DNA of 64,000 nt from Erodium maritimum. Its lineage: Eukaryota; Streptophyta; Magnoliopsida; Geraniales; Geraniaceae. Below, piece by piece: positions 22,498 to 33,729 of this stretch. Numbering within the stretch: the first letter of the stretch is position 1; every line of letters begins with the position of its first letter. A program made the translations under genes and the position numbers. The notes below the pieces were generated by a model that was not told where the DNA came from, did no database searches, and saw nothing but the letters and a program-made list of their open reading frames with translations. The stretch lies in the NCBI GenBank assembly GCA_963921825.1, contig OY997588.1:57668803-57732802 (forward strand), in the 5' to 3' direction.

Positions 22498-23921
22498 TCA
22501 GTATTTCTCTGATGAGGTGGATACGCCGCAGTACATGTTTGGATTTGTTATGCGATCTGGGCTTTTAGCTTGCGCAATGGCCCTTGTGTTGTCGCAAAAT
22601 GGATTCACCGGGCTGGATGGGTTTTTAATTACACCCAGCCCTGCCCTGAATTTCCAAATCCACATAGCCTCCTTAGCTGCCTCTGCAGCATCCATGTACT
22701 TGGCCTCTGTCGTAGATTCGGCAACGGTATCTTGCTTTACGCTCTCCCAGCTAAAGCTCTGCCATTCAGCGTAAACACATATCCTGACTGACTTCTAAAG
22801 TCATCTGCATTTGTCTTGGAAAACTAGTGTCTACTCATCCTTCGACGACTAGTTCAGCATCATCTTTTCCCCGGGTTAAAATGATGTCTACTGGTACAAC
22901 ATAAGGCTTACGAGACGTCCAGTCTCGTACATGTCATGGCATATATGATCGATCCTGCCCCTAGGCTCATAGGATTCTCATCATCCTTTTCAGCTCATCA
23001 GCTGTCTTAGGACACCGAGTCTTGCTGAGATAAATGCCATGACTAGTGGGTAAGAGTACTTTCTTTGAATCGAGCATTAAGAACCTACTCAATGCCTTGT
23101 TCACATAGGTTCCCTGACTTAAATCCAAGACCCTCTTGGTGCGATCTCTACATATCTTAATCCCTAAGATATAAGAAGCATCGCCTAAGTCATTTATTGA
23201 AAAACACTTCCTCAACCAAGCTTAAGTCTCGTGCAAGGTTGGGATGTCATTTTCAATGAGAACCAGAAAGGTAATCTTGATCCCACTAGCCTTCTTATAA
23301 ACGCAAGATTCATCCTCGTTCTTGATTAAGCCAAATCCAATTACAGCTTCATCAAAACGAAGGATCCAACTCCGAGAAGTTCGTTTCAATCCATAAATGG
23401 ATTTCAACAACCTATAAATCTTTCCCTTATTCTTCGGATCATCAAAACCTTTGGGCCGAGACATACAAACGTACTCAGTCAAATTTCAATTTAGGAAAGC
23501 GGTTTTGACATCCACTTGCCATATCTCGTAATTATGATACGCAGTTATGTCAAGAAGAATTTGGATCGATTTTGACCATAGCCACTAGGGAGAAGGTTTC
23601 CTCATAGTCAATCCATTGGATCTGCCTATAACCTTTCGCCACCAGTTGAGATTTGTAGGTCAGAGGGTTGCCGTCCATGTCCATCTTCACCTTGAAGATC
23701 CATTTGCATCCGATGGTCCTCACACCACTGATGGGATCAACCGGTTCCCAGACTCGGTTGTCTGACATGGATTGCATTTCCTCCCTCATGGCTCCCAGCC
23801 ATAACTCGGAGTCGGGCCCATCCACGACTTCTTGAAAGGTGGTTGGATCATCGTGATCCACCATGACTTCATTGTCACCTCCGGATACCATATCTTGGAG
23901 GTGGAAGATTGATCCTTTCAA
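22498..23921 (-). pseudogene. Copia-B reverse transcriptase and RNase H remnants
   Basis: Minus-strand pieces in several frames. At 23550-23921 the RT start has REEMQSMSDNRVWEPV...CKWIFKVKMDMDGN...VAKGYRQ. At 23222-23482 there is KGFDDPKNKGKIYRLLKSIYGLK. At 22967-23215 there is the FSINDLGDASYILGIKI block. At 22498-22695 there is an RNase H end with MDAAEAAKEAMWIWKF and a CDNTRAIAQAKSP patch. Frame breaks lie between all pieces, and the catalytic YVDD region is eroded around 23222-23250. No functional enzyme can be made. Confidence 0.85.
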
Positions 23922-24009
23922 ATCGCCTTGGACCTTCCGGAATTGTAACAGTAATTGGTTCTTACTCTACGACAATCTCTGGCTCCTTTCTACTGGGTTA
24001 TCAATTGGT

Positions 24010-25198
24010 TTAGACAGATCTGTACCATCCTGAATTTCTTCGAGATGCACAGTCCTCCCAATAACGTCTTTGGAAACAAAACTCCTTTTCCATAAAGACC
24101 CCACCCCAAGCGACGAACACCATGTTCTCATTGGGATTGTAGAAGTAGTATCCCCTTGTTGCTTTGGGATACCACACGAAGGTGCATATCTCAGATCTTG
24201 GTTCGAGCTTAGTCAAAACCAAATGTTTCACATAAGCCTCGCAACCACAAATCTTTAGGAAGGACAAAGCGGGCATCATCCCATATCATTTTAAAATGGT
24301 GTCCCTTCCACACCCTTCGTCGAAGCCCGATTCACTATGAATGCAGTCGTCTCTAGAGCATAATCCCATAAAGAGATTGGGAGATCAGTCCAACTAATAA
24401 TGGAACGGACCATTGTCTAACAATGTCCGATTTCTCCGTTTGGCTACACCTTTCATCTACAGTGTCCCAGGAGGAGTCCATTCCAAAAGGATCCCATTCT
24501 CTTTTAGATGATCTAATAACTCTGTGGTCAAGTATTTTCCACCTCGATCCAATCGAAGTGCCTTAATACCTTTGTCGAGCTGGTTTTCTACTTTAGTCTT
24601 AAACTCTTTGAATTTATCAAAAGCTTCAGACTTATGTCTCAGCGAATAGACATAACCATATTTACTGTAATCATCAGTAAATGTGATAAAGTAGCTAAAA
24701 CCCCTCCTGGCAAGTGAACTTATTGGTCTACACACATTCGAGTGTATCAACCCCAATAATTCACCCGCCCTTTCATCGCGATCGATAAAAGGGCACTTTA
24801 GTCATTTTGGCCATCAAACAAACCTTGCACCTATCGATCGAATGGAATTCGAATGAACCTGAAAGTCCGCACTTCTGAAGTGCTGATAGGTGCTTCTTGT
24901 TTATGCGACCTAAATGACAGTGCCTTAACAGAGTTAGGTTTAAATCGTTGGATTTAGACCTATTGGTATTAACAGAATATATAGAACTTGAGGCATTGTT
25001 ACCCATATCTAATATGTACAATCCTCCAACTAAGTCAGTACTTGTATAAAACATATCATTGCATAGAACATTGAAAACTCCATTTCCAATATTAACATTA
25101 TATCCTTCCTTGTCAAACACGGATACAGATATAATATTCCTACTAAAAGTAGGTATGCAATATACATTATACAATACTAAGACAAGGCCACTTGGCAA
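24010..25198 (-). pseudogene. Copia-B protease-integrase remnants
   Basis: The minus strand shows a GAG-pre-integrase and zinc region (LTLLRHCHLGRINKKHL...CKVCLMAKMTKVPF) at 24773-25198. The integrase core follows at 24457-24756 (GLIHSNVCRPISS...FTDDYSKYGYVY...LRLDRGGKYLT), and its distal part at 24010-24279 (VFVAWGGVFMEKEF). Stops separate the blocks. The order protease-integrase-RT confirms Copia rather than Gypsy. Confidence 0.85.
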
Positions 25199-25260
25199 AA
25201 CAAGACTATCCTACAGCAGTTGCCACAACTTTGAAGTCCACTTCGTGCTTTCCAAACCTC

Positions 25261-25870
25261 TCATACTTTCAGCCACCATATATAAGTGCATGTGTGAGAT
25301 TCAGTCCTGGTATCTAATACCCATGAATATTTGGAAGTAGAGAGATGTAGCTCTATAGAGTTCATACCGGATGAAGGCACGGTCCCACCGCCCTTCCTTA
25401 GATCATCCAGGTTTCCTGATAAAGGCGCAGTCCTACTGCCCTTCTTCAGATCATCCACGCTATTTGATGAAGGCGCAGTCCCACTGCCCTTCTTCAGATC
25501 AGTCGTGAACTTCCTGTAATCCCGGTTCCAATGACCAGGCTATTGGCAGTAGAAGCAGACATTCTCAGCTGTCTCATCTTTCCTGCCAAGTGCGCATGGG
25601 CCCCGCCCTTGCCACTTCCAATTCCCTTGTTGACCATCAAAATATCCTTGGATCCCAGATCCCTGATATATTCTTCTCAGCAATTAATGACACTTCATGT
25701 AACTCTGATATGGTCTTAGAGACAGCCTTGTCAAGGACATATTCTTTGCGTTCAGACTTGAGGACTATCCTCAAAATTATGTACCAGTCCAAATAGTTTG
25801 TCCCATTTAGCTTGACCCTGTCAAGAATGGTTTTTAATGACAAACTATTAATGTTCGCTGAATTTGCCAT
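25261..25870 (-). pseudogene. Copia-B gag remnant with tandem 16-residue repeat
   Basis: The minus frame starting at 25870 (MANSANINSLSLKTILDRVKLNGTNY...) is the typical N-terminus of this Copia gag type. After stops it continues to a region of three 48-bp direct repeats (25370-25513) read as DDLKKGSRTAPLSGN-like units. The leader between gag and the 5' LTR (25871-27410) is about 1.5 kb and holds no recognised gene. Confidence 0.75.
25370..25513. repeat. Three 48-bp tandem repeats in Copia-B gag
   Basis: Copies at 25370-25417, 25418-25465 and 25466-25513 share the core GAAGGC(A/G)C(A/G)GTCC(C/T)AC and TTCAGATCATCC. Since 48 is divisible by three, the repeat adds 16 residues per unit without a frameshift. 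Confidence 0.9.
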
Positions 25871-27410
25871 TTGATCTACAACAGATAAAATTTAATCAGT
25901 AAACTGAATAAATTTTATGAAGATCAAGCTTAAACACCAACAATCGATTCTAAACCTTTAGAATCTGAAACCAAGATCCTTGATTCACTCGATTAAGCTG
26001 AACTAATGCTCACCACTTAATCGAGCTATGTAGGTAGGACTCCATCCAATCACATCCAATGTGACTCTTGGCTAGGGTATGTACTTATGTACACGACTTA
26101 CCCTATCTGTTACCCTAGCTCAAACTCAGGCTGAGAATCGTAGTCGGGTCCACCAATTTTCAACTATGGCTCGTCACTATGTAGGTGCTCCGCTAATGCG
26201 CGCGACACCCACATATGTCGTCCAAACCTACTACCCCGCTTCCCCATGGATGCTCCGCTAATGCGCACGACACCCATAGGACGGGGAGGTAGTAAGGTGT
26301 TGATGATTGGGAGGTATCGGACATGACCCGCTTTTACTTGTCCAGTTGTGTTCAAAACTTTGGCACATCCTAGATGCGATGAGCACATCAACTACATTCC
26401 AAATACAATGATGCCTCAAATTACATCCAATGTAATTCTTCCTTTAAACCCGTCAACTACATCCAATGCAATGACGGTTCTAAGGGTTCACACACAAGGA
26501 TTAAAATTCCAATTTTATCTTTGCATGTGAGGTGATATGCTCGGTAAATAAAGTTAAGCATGCAATTCTAAAACACATAGAATTAATCATGCATAAACTA
26601 AACCAAGCATAAAGCGATAAATGTGCACATAATAGCCCCCTAAACTAACTCCTACTAGCTTCTTGAGCTCCACCGACTCCAAGCCGATGCCAACACCCGA
26701 AAAGCCACCAAATGACCTTTTCGCCCTTTCTTCGTCTTGAGCAAAAATATTACAATTTGATACACGACTCGCAGGTCGGGAATAAATAAATATTACAAAC
26801 AAGTGGTTCGACGACCACACCTTGAAAGAATAATTACACGCTAACTCTAACGGCTCGCAAGCCGTGAAAAGCGATAAATAATTAAATCGAGCTCGGGGCT
26901 ATTATGTACACCATGCCAACATCACATCACACATCGTGTTATCAAACAAGCATGTTATCAAACATCATGTGATTTTCCAGTTTTAATTAATAGCCAAGTT
27001 TCGAAAATTTTTGATGCTCGGTTTATCGAAACCGTTCAAAAATGAAACTTTTGAACATTTGATCTTCGAGTTCGTCATGACGGTTCCAAACTCGTCATAA
27101 CTAACAAAACGGTTTAGCCTTGGCATATCAACCATCCAATGGTCATGCTTGGCTTAGCTCCGTCCAACGGAGCCCCGTTCGGTCCCGGATTCGGCTCCCC
27201 GAGAGTCCGGCTCCCGAGACCCGAAAAATCAAATTTTTTTCAAAATTTCCAGATTTGAAATAATTTTAAAAAATTCAATTTACATGCATTAAATCCATGA
27301 ACAAGAATTTAAAACATGTTATCAAACAATTTAGCAAAACAACATGCCAAAAACGAAACTTTCAAGCAAAACCGAAACTTTGAACACCGTCTTGTGAATC
27401 CCGAAGGTAG

Positions 27411-27426
27411 CACGGCTCTGATACCA
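27411..27426 (-). other. Copia-B primer-binding site
   Basis: The reverse complement of this stretch begins TGGTATCAGAGCC, an exact 13-base match to the 3' end of initiator tRNA-Met, one base from the LTR end. It fixes the element on the minus strand. Confidence 0.92.
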
Positions 27427-27427
27427 C

Positions 27428-29115
27428 TGTTGGGTCTCGAGGTAGGGTTGGAGATGAACCAACTCGCAGCGGAAAATCAATAAAAACCAAGAGACGATTA
27501 AAACCATGAAACAACTAACAAAGAATGGATTCACAAGAGAAAAATTCAGCACTATCTCTTACCAAAACAAGAACACCGGTTAACGAATGATTGGCTTGAG
27601 TCTCCAAGACGCCTACGTATCCACATGGGAATCAAAGCCACGTAGTTCTTCTCTTTGAGGACTCAAGAACACAAAAATGGAGGTGGAAACTAGCCAAACC
27701 CGAAATGGCCATGGAAGAGGGAGAGAAAATGTGTTTCCTATTCTTGTCTTGTGTTTGTTATGTTGAAAAAAGATGACTTAAACATAACAAAACCCATACT
27801 TGTCCAACTAAAGGCATGAGACAAGTATGGTGTCAAGTAAGGTGTAAATAGGACAAAGTATGGCAAGACAAGATTGAGTTAGGTGGTGAATCACCAACAC
27901 CTTAATCCTTGTCTTGCTTACTTAGTACTAATTAATCAAGACTTGATTAATTAGTTCCATGGGCCTTGGTTGCATGGGCCTTTCATGGGCCTCTTGGAAC
28001 ATGGCCCGTGGCCATTTCCAACGAGGTCCCGTGATTCGCTCATCGCCTCCATGCCTTTCATACCGGAAATGTCCAACATTATCCGACGCGATCAATCCCA
28101 AGACTCCAAGCCTTGTCTCGATCCGTAAAGTCCTATTCACTTACGAGCACATGACCCAAAACCCAGTTTTGGTCATGTCCCGAGACAACTCCCTTTTGGC
28201 CATTCTCCATAAATGTGTCAATGAGTTTCATCCTCCGGTGTGACCCTTAGGTTTATGCATGTCAATAGATCAACGTAAAATCCCATTTTACTTGATCCTA
28301 TTTAAGTGGCAACTAACGAGACTTTAGTATTGCCTGACACTACATAACGAATCGACCCTGTCGATTCTAACCTTTCCGTCGTCCCTGTCATTATCCTTTT
28401 ATCTCCGATATCCTGATTGAGATAAGGCATAGAGCCGTCATCCTTATTATTCTCAATCATCGTTCCTTGATATGTGAGATGACTGAAGATATGATACCTA
28501 GTATCATGTGCATGGCCATGCTATTCTTTCAGTCACTCTCGATCAAGCGGCCGAGAACCGATATCTTTCTCATACCTCAGTATGAGGGATAAATCCCTTA
28601 GCCGTCTTTCGTGTCACTCATGTAGCCCGTCCCCAAGCCAATCCTGGCCGTTATGGAAGCCTTGTTACGGACAACGTTAGGCTCAGGTCAAACTCAGTTG
28701 TTGACTACATAGCGATCACAAAGACTCCTTGGTCTAAGGATACATGACAAGCTACGACAATGAATATGTTCATGACTTGATCTATGGCACATATTCATGT
28801 CGGGTCGTCCAATATCATGTCCCACATGATATCTATGATCAGACTCCGGAATCCCATTCCAATGACTAACAGAACGTAAGCCATAAAGAGCCATCTTTCA
28901 TACTAGTCGCTTCTAGTGAAGCTTTGTTAACTAGGGACCCATCGAGTGTGATCTATCTCGATCTATGGTTCTATTCGCATGGTGGGCATAGATCAGAGCA
29001 CACATCGATATATTACTCCAACACATAAGTAATATAAAGCCGCTTTAATTTTATTGCTAACGATGATATATACATTTGGACATTTAGGATTGAACTACGG
29101 GCACTAAGACTAACA
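27428..29115 (-). repeat. Copia-B 5' LTR (sense orientation is minus)
   Basis: 1688-bp partner of 20659-22346 with identical length and about 99.5% identity by eye. Followed by the target duplication GTTCT at 29116-29120. Confidence 0.95.
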
Positions 29116-29120
29116 GTTCT

Positions 29121-30508
29121 CCCTGACAGCGAGGGTTGCAGGGGACCGATCACATAATCAGCATATCGTTTGCAGGATGATGTTGCGGAAATGGAAGGTT
29201 ACGGGGATTCGAGTGGAGTTCCTGTCTCCCGACGTCACGGGCTATCATTTCCCGTCAGCCAAGATCATGGAAGACATCCGCCATAGGGGTCCCTGGAGTT
29301 TTAAGGGATATCCCCTCCTATTTGAACCGCTCTGGTGTTTCGATCGGGCGGAAGACATCAGCTTCAATCATGTGGAACTCGGGGTCAGGGCATTGAATAT
29401 CCTGGGAGGAGCTAGGAATTCGTACATTCGGGGTCTCGTTGCGGGCAGTATAGGCACGCAAATCCTGTCGGCCCCAATCCCGACTGTCCGACGGGAGGAT
29501 AGGCATCTCTGGCTACGGGTCCGTATGGAGCTGTCTCGACCACTGTGGCGCAGGACCAGACTCCGTTTCCCAGTACCTGATTCCTCTATTGTGATAGATC
29601 TGCAATACGAGAGAGTGGTGGATTTTTGTCGCAGGTGCGGCATGTTGACACACAAGCTACCGAGCTACCAGACCCTGTTGCAGGGGATTGGCCGGGAGGA
29701 GGTCCGATATGATAGGTCTATTCTAGTTCCCAAGGACTTGGACGTGGATCGGTTGCTACAAACGGTCTGGGAGGCACCTCCCCCAACATCACACCCGGCG
29801 ATCACGTACCTCCTAAGTGATCTAACCCTGAACTCTATGGTCCGTTCTAGGGAGATTACCATGGGCGCTGAATCGTCCAATGCAGACACTCCGAAGCCTG
29901 ACTTTCTGGCTAAGGTTAACCAAGAAGGGTTGACCACTATCTTGCAGGAGGATGGCCATGGAGCATCCAACCCGCCACCTAAGCCCACAAAGCCTGACTT
30001 CCTGGCTAACATCCACCCTACTGCTGATCCTGTGATCCGAGCTGCCCCCGGATACAATGCGATGATGAGGAAGACAGAGGAGACAGATCCACGGGGCTAC
30101 CCGGCGGACCCCCAGGAGAGTCTAGGGAAAGGTGGACCCAGCAGAGGCAAAGGCAAGATGACCACTCTGAAAACCAGAAGTGGTTCGATGTATACCGCCC
30201 ACCGGAGACAAAGAAGCAGAGGGGAGATCCGACTACTCAGCAGTAGCCCTGGTACCCGCTCTTTCAGGGGGAGGATCAAGCAGACGGAACGGAGGTCCAG
30301 ATCTGCCCCAGCAGGGATGGGTGGAGTCGGCCCCAGACTATACCTACAGACCCGGGACAACCACTACTGGGAGGTCCCGGGCAGCCTGCAGTATCAGCAC
30401 CAGTTATTTCTGTTTATTGCTATTATTTTTACTCTTGTTGGGATACTTTATTTTTTGCGGTTTTTAGAACTTGGTTTATTTTCCCTCGTTATGTTGAAAC
30501 GACGGTAG
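29121..30508 (+). CDS. LINE-3 ORF1, DUF4283 and zinc-knuckle part
   Basis: Continuation of the ORF1 frame after Copia-B. It contains a DUF4283-type RNA-binding domain (RSHNQHIVCRMMLRKW...FEPLWCFDRAED) and a zinc knuckle FCRRCGMLTHKLPSY, in which the last cysteine of C-x2-C-x4-H-x4-C is replaced by Tyr. The C-terminus is a basic, RS-rich tail followed by about 36 hydrophobic residues (LFLFIAIIFTLVGILYFL) encoded by what is normally LINE 3' region. That tail is probably read-through created when ORF2 was deleted. The frame has no internal stop over 460 codons, so the element was intact as an ORF1 carrier until Copia-B inserted. Confidence 0.8.
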
Positions 30509-30874
30509 GGAGTTGTCTTGAGTTGTTGCCCACGATTTCAAGTGGGCTAATATTATGGGTCCATGAGCGCCGTGCTTGCTACGGTCGGCCCAGACAAATA
30601 TCTGGAACCCGAGGCGGTCACGCCTCATCCTGTTTGATTGCCTTTTGGCATTAATGAAAGTTTCCAGTTACCAATTTCAAAAAAAAATGTATTTGGTTGA
30701 TTTCTTTTATCAGCAAATGATTTTATTAATTCAAACCTTTGAGGTAAATGCAAAAATAAGCGATGTACCTTTATTAAAAAATACACACTAGAGTACATAC
30801 AAAAGAGTAAACTCAAAAGATTACAAAAAGATGGATATCAATATTCAAAAGCTGAATATCAACAAAAAATACAA

Positions 30875-31200
30875 GGGGTGACCATAGGTCCTAACCCCTT
30901 TGAGGTTTGTTTTGGCGATCCTAACTGGGCTTGACCTTTCCTTGCACTTCCCAACTGTGATCTTTCCATTTTTTGCGCAAACTAACATTTTCCGTCTATT
31001 TTGACGATTCCGTTAAAAAAATGTTGTTGTGCACGTGACCAACACGTGTCCAAAACCTAACGGAATCCGTTAAAATAGACAGAAATTGTTAGTTTTCGCA
31101 AAAAAAAGGGCAGACGTAGTTAGGAAGTGCAAGGAAAGGTCGAGCCCAGTTAGGATCGCCAAAACAAACTTCAGTGGGGGCTAGGACCCATGGTTTCCCC
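30875..31200. mobile_element. Mutator-like MITE with 9-bp target duplication
   Basis: A 326-bp fold-back element with no coding capacity. The ends GGGGTGACCATAGGTCCTA and its near reverse complement form long inverted arms that extend through CGATCCTAACTGGGC and the cytosine-rich TTCCTTGCACTTCC block. The 9-bp sequence AAAATACAA is found at 30866-30874 and again at 31201-31209. A 9-bp duplication plus long inverted repeats is the signature of the Mutator superfamily. Confidence 0.88.
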
Positions 31201-31209
31201 AAAATACAA

Positions 31210-32041
31210 CAACAAAGTGAAAAACAGATCGTAAGACAGTAGGAAGAAGATGACTTGCGACCCAAAAAATCCAACAAAACACTACGTGGTATCCAACTAT
31301 ATAGGTGAGTTGTGTGATAGATAGATAAATCTTGGGTAAATACTTGTTACAAATTGCAACTTGATCCAAATGTTTAAATAAGTGTGTTTGCTCCCTATCC
31401 CTCGAAGTTTGGGACCTGTCTTCATATGTAACTTTCTTTTGGTCTATATCTTAATGTAAGTTTTTTTATCAGTAAAAGAATATAAAGAAAATTTCAATAT
31501 ACTACCATGGAGGTGAAATCGGCTACAAACCACTCTTAACCTAAAAACTAGAGAACCAATCCTAATCACACACACCTAAGATCCAACAATCACCATGATG
31601 CCACATCATCACCCCAATTTCACCCAAACTCACGTCACTTTCATCCTTTCTCACACAAGCAAACGCATAATTGTAAAAGCATGGTGTCATGTGGACAAGT
31701 GTCCATTTTTTTTCTTCACCAATTCACTAATTTAATATTTCCCGATTCGTTTGAACTCCGATTAGCTTCAAACTTGCGCCAATATTTTTATTTTTTCAAG
31801 GGCTTTAAATCAAGATCAATCATGAATATATTTTGAAGCACGAAAATAAAAAGGTATATCGGGGTGATAAAAATAATGTTGAGTGTTGATAATCTTCACT
31901 AATAAATGTTTTATATCGGAGGTATCAAACGAGTGCTAAATGTTGATAAAAACATGTACTGAGGTGATAAAAATCATGTTCAATTTTGATAATAAGTGTG
32001 ATAAACTAGATTTTAGCGTTGATAAAAAAACATGTGATGTG
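31210..32041. other. AT-rich non-coding sequence with scattered GTTGATAA/GTGATAAA motifs
   Basis: No gene seen. From about 31860 to 32060 the words GTTGATAA and GGTGATAAA recur at irregular spacing. This may be the remains of a transposon subterminal region, but no ends were identified. Confidence 0.4.
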
Positions 32042-32042
32042 G

Positions 32043-32597
32043 TGATAAATATTTGCAATATAATACCTGAGACTGTTTTCTTTGTAATATAATACTATAA
32101 CAAATATTTATTTTTAGTTAAAACTTACTGTTACCTTTTCATCCAATTTTGGAAGGAAAGTGGTCATGTGTGAAGCACATGACCCTCAGTTTTTCCAAAA
32201 TATCAATAATATCCTTATAAAAACTGATTTATAAAAATAAAATATATGTTTTGTTTAAAATATTTTTGACATAAAATCTGATTTTTATAAAACTTTAATA
32301 AAAAATCTGATTTTTTATATAGTTTTAAAAAGTGTTTTTGATGGAAAATTTTAAAAATTTGAAGATAATTGAAGGATAATTTTGATGTTTTGCAAATTAC
32401 ATGGTTTGAAGAACTAATGACATGCTTTTGAAAATTTAATTATTATTGAGGGGTATTTTTGAACTTTTTACACTCTTTGGATGAAAAAATAACAGCAAAG
32501 TAACGGTTAAGTACTAAACTGAAAATAAATGTTTAGCAAGATATTATACTGCAAAAAATACAGCCTTAAGTATTATACTACAAATAAATATTTATCA
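32043..32597. mobile_element. Probable fold-back element (MITE) with imperfect inverted repeats of about 120 bp
   Basis: The left side TGATAAATATTT...TATAATAC...AAATATTTATTTTTAGTT...GTTAC...TTTTCATCCAA is mirrored by the right side ending TATTTATCA. No coding region lies between. Part of the interior (about 32400-32490) resembles the flank arms of the large inverted repeat at 46078-48995, with shared words such as GAGGGGTAT and TTTGGATGAAAAAA. No target duplication was identified. Confidence 0.45.
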
Positions 32598-32635
32598 GGG
32601 CATAATATTGAATATTTTAATGCATTATATTATCT

Positions 32636-33462
32636 AAAACAATATACACAAATACATAATACATTTTTTTCTCTTTGCTAGGATTTGACAGTCTAGCCGC
32701 CGTCTCCTCCTCCATGGCTATGGTTATGGCAATTATCATAGCTTATGACATGGTTCTTCTTCTCTCTCCTTTCCTATCTCCCCTTTGCACTTTCCCCTTG
32801 GATCCTGCAATTTTTTTCTCTGTTAGGGCTTCTTTCAAGCAATCCCTAGCCATTGCGACGTTTCCCTCCTCCCGCCATCAACGGAGCATCTCCCGATCTG
32901 TCTCAGTCTCTCCTCTGTCCCAGGGGTTACCGTCTCTTCAGCCGTCGTCCTTGATGCTGCCGTTGCCGTCCTTGAAGCCGTCGTCGCCCCTGTTGCTGTC
33001 GTCGTCGTCTCTGATGCCGCCGCCGTCCCTAGAGGCGTCCTTGAAGTTGCAGCAGCCAGCACGTCCTCCTCCCTGGCCTCCACCGCCGCAACCGCCTCGT
33101 CCCCTTTCACGATTATGGCTCTGGCTAATCGAAAGAGTTTCCGTTATTTTGTGTGAGTTCGTCTTTCCAGGATCACTTCCTATCTAGTAGAGAATCAAGG
33201 ACTTCTCCATCACCATTACTGTTGAGGTTCCCCTTGATCTCCGGTACCCCGTTCCTCTTCACTGTCTTCTCTCTTTGCCCAAGAGGCAGCACCTGTCCGT
33301 GGTGCGTCAAAATACCGTTTGTGACGGTTCCGATATGAAAAGGCTCAGTGAACGACTGTTCATTCATACTGACCTTGCTGTGGTCGATGACCATGTTTCT
33401 TGATGCACAACAATGTAATCGATTATCGTTTTGAAGTAATGAAATTCTGCACCGCTCAAAAA
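32636..33462 (+). mobile_element. Poly(A)-tailed retroinsertion with 17-bp target duplication
   Basis: AATGCATTATATTATCT occurs at 32619-32635 and, directly after a short poly(A), at 33463-33479. The insert is about 0.83 kb: an AT-rich start, a C/T-rich segment with an open frame of 170 Pro/Ser/Leu-rich codons (32675-33187), and an mRNA-like or LINE-like 3' end with AATGAAA 20 bases before the tail. It could be a processed retrocopy of a host mRNA or a strongly deleted LINE derivative. The protein frame shows no domain, so I do not call a gene. Confidence 0.75.
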
Positions 33463-33479
33463 AATGCATTATATTATCT

Positions 33480-33729
33480 TAAATCTGGACAAGCAACATT
33501 AATATTTGATCTAGCTAACGCTCTTACTTTACCGGCAATTAATGGTCCTACTCGTACAGACGGTTTCATTCTGATATATAGCCAATTTCTTTTTACCTAT
33601 TCACTCTTACACGCCTGGCCTGCTTCTCCACACTTTTTTTAAATAATATATCTTTTTATGATAAATTTATTTTGACTTTAAGGGCTCAACTCCTTGGAAA
33701 GTCCTTTCCGCTTCTTGAATTTTTTGTTG
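33480..33729. other. AT-rich intergenic sequence
   Basis: No gene or transposon feature recognised. Confidence 0.5.

Larger units (their letters stand above)
20659..29115 (-). mobile_element. Copia-B: Ty1/Copia retrotransposon, minus strand, coding region dead
   Basis: Two 1688-bp LTRs (20659-22346 and 27428-29115) are flanked by GTTCT (20654-20658 and 29116-29120). In sense orientation (minus strand) the 5' LTR is 27428-29115. A primer-binding site GGCTCTGATACCA (reverse complement of TGGTATCAGAGCC) abuts it, and a polypurine tract abuts the 3' LTR at 22347. I count about eight substitutions between LTRs, mostly transitions, so the insertion is young. In contrast, the gag-pol frames are broken by many stops and frameshifts and the RNase H end is truncated. 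It was probably mobilised by proteins made elsewhere. Confidence 0.92.
19866..30688 (+). mobile_element. LINE-3: ORF1-only LINE with target duplication, interrupted by Copia-B
   Basis: The 11-bp duplication GTATTTGGTTG is found at 19855-19865 and 30689-30699, and the element ends in poly(A) at 30679-30687. Without Copia-B (20659-29115 plus one GTTCT) it is about 2.36 kb: a C-rich leader, one long ORF1 and a 180-bp 3' UTR. There is no endonuclease or reverse transcriptase. It retains both ends, so it looks like an internally deleted copy that transposed with enzymes supplied in trans. The tail CATTAATGAAAGTTTCC is typical of plant LINE 3' ends. Confidence 0.85.

Noticed and set aside
32675..33187. 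170-codon plus frame as a host gene
   Set aside because: Low-complexity Pro/Ser/Leu composition inside a TSD-flanked retroinsertion. No domain and no intron evidence.
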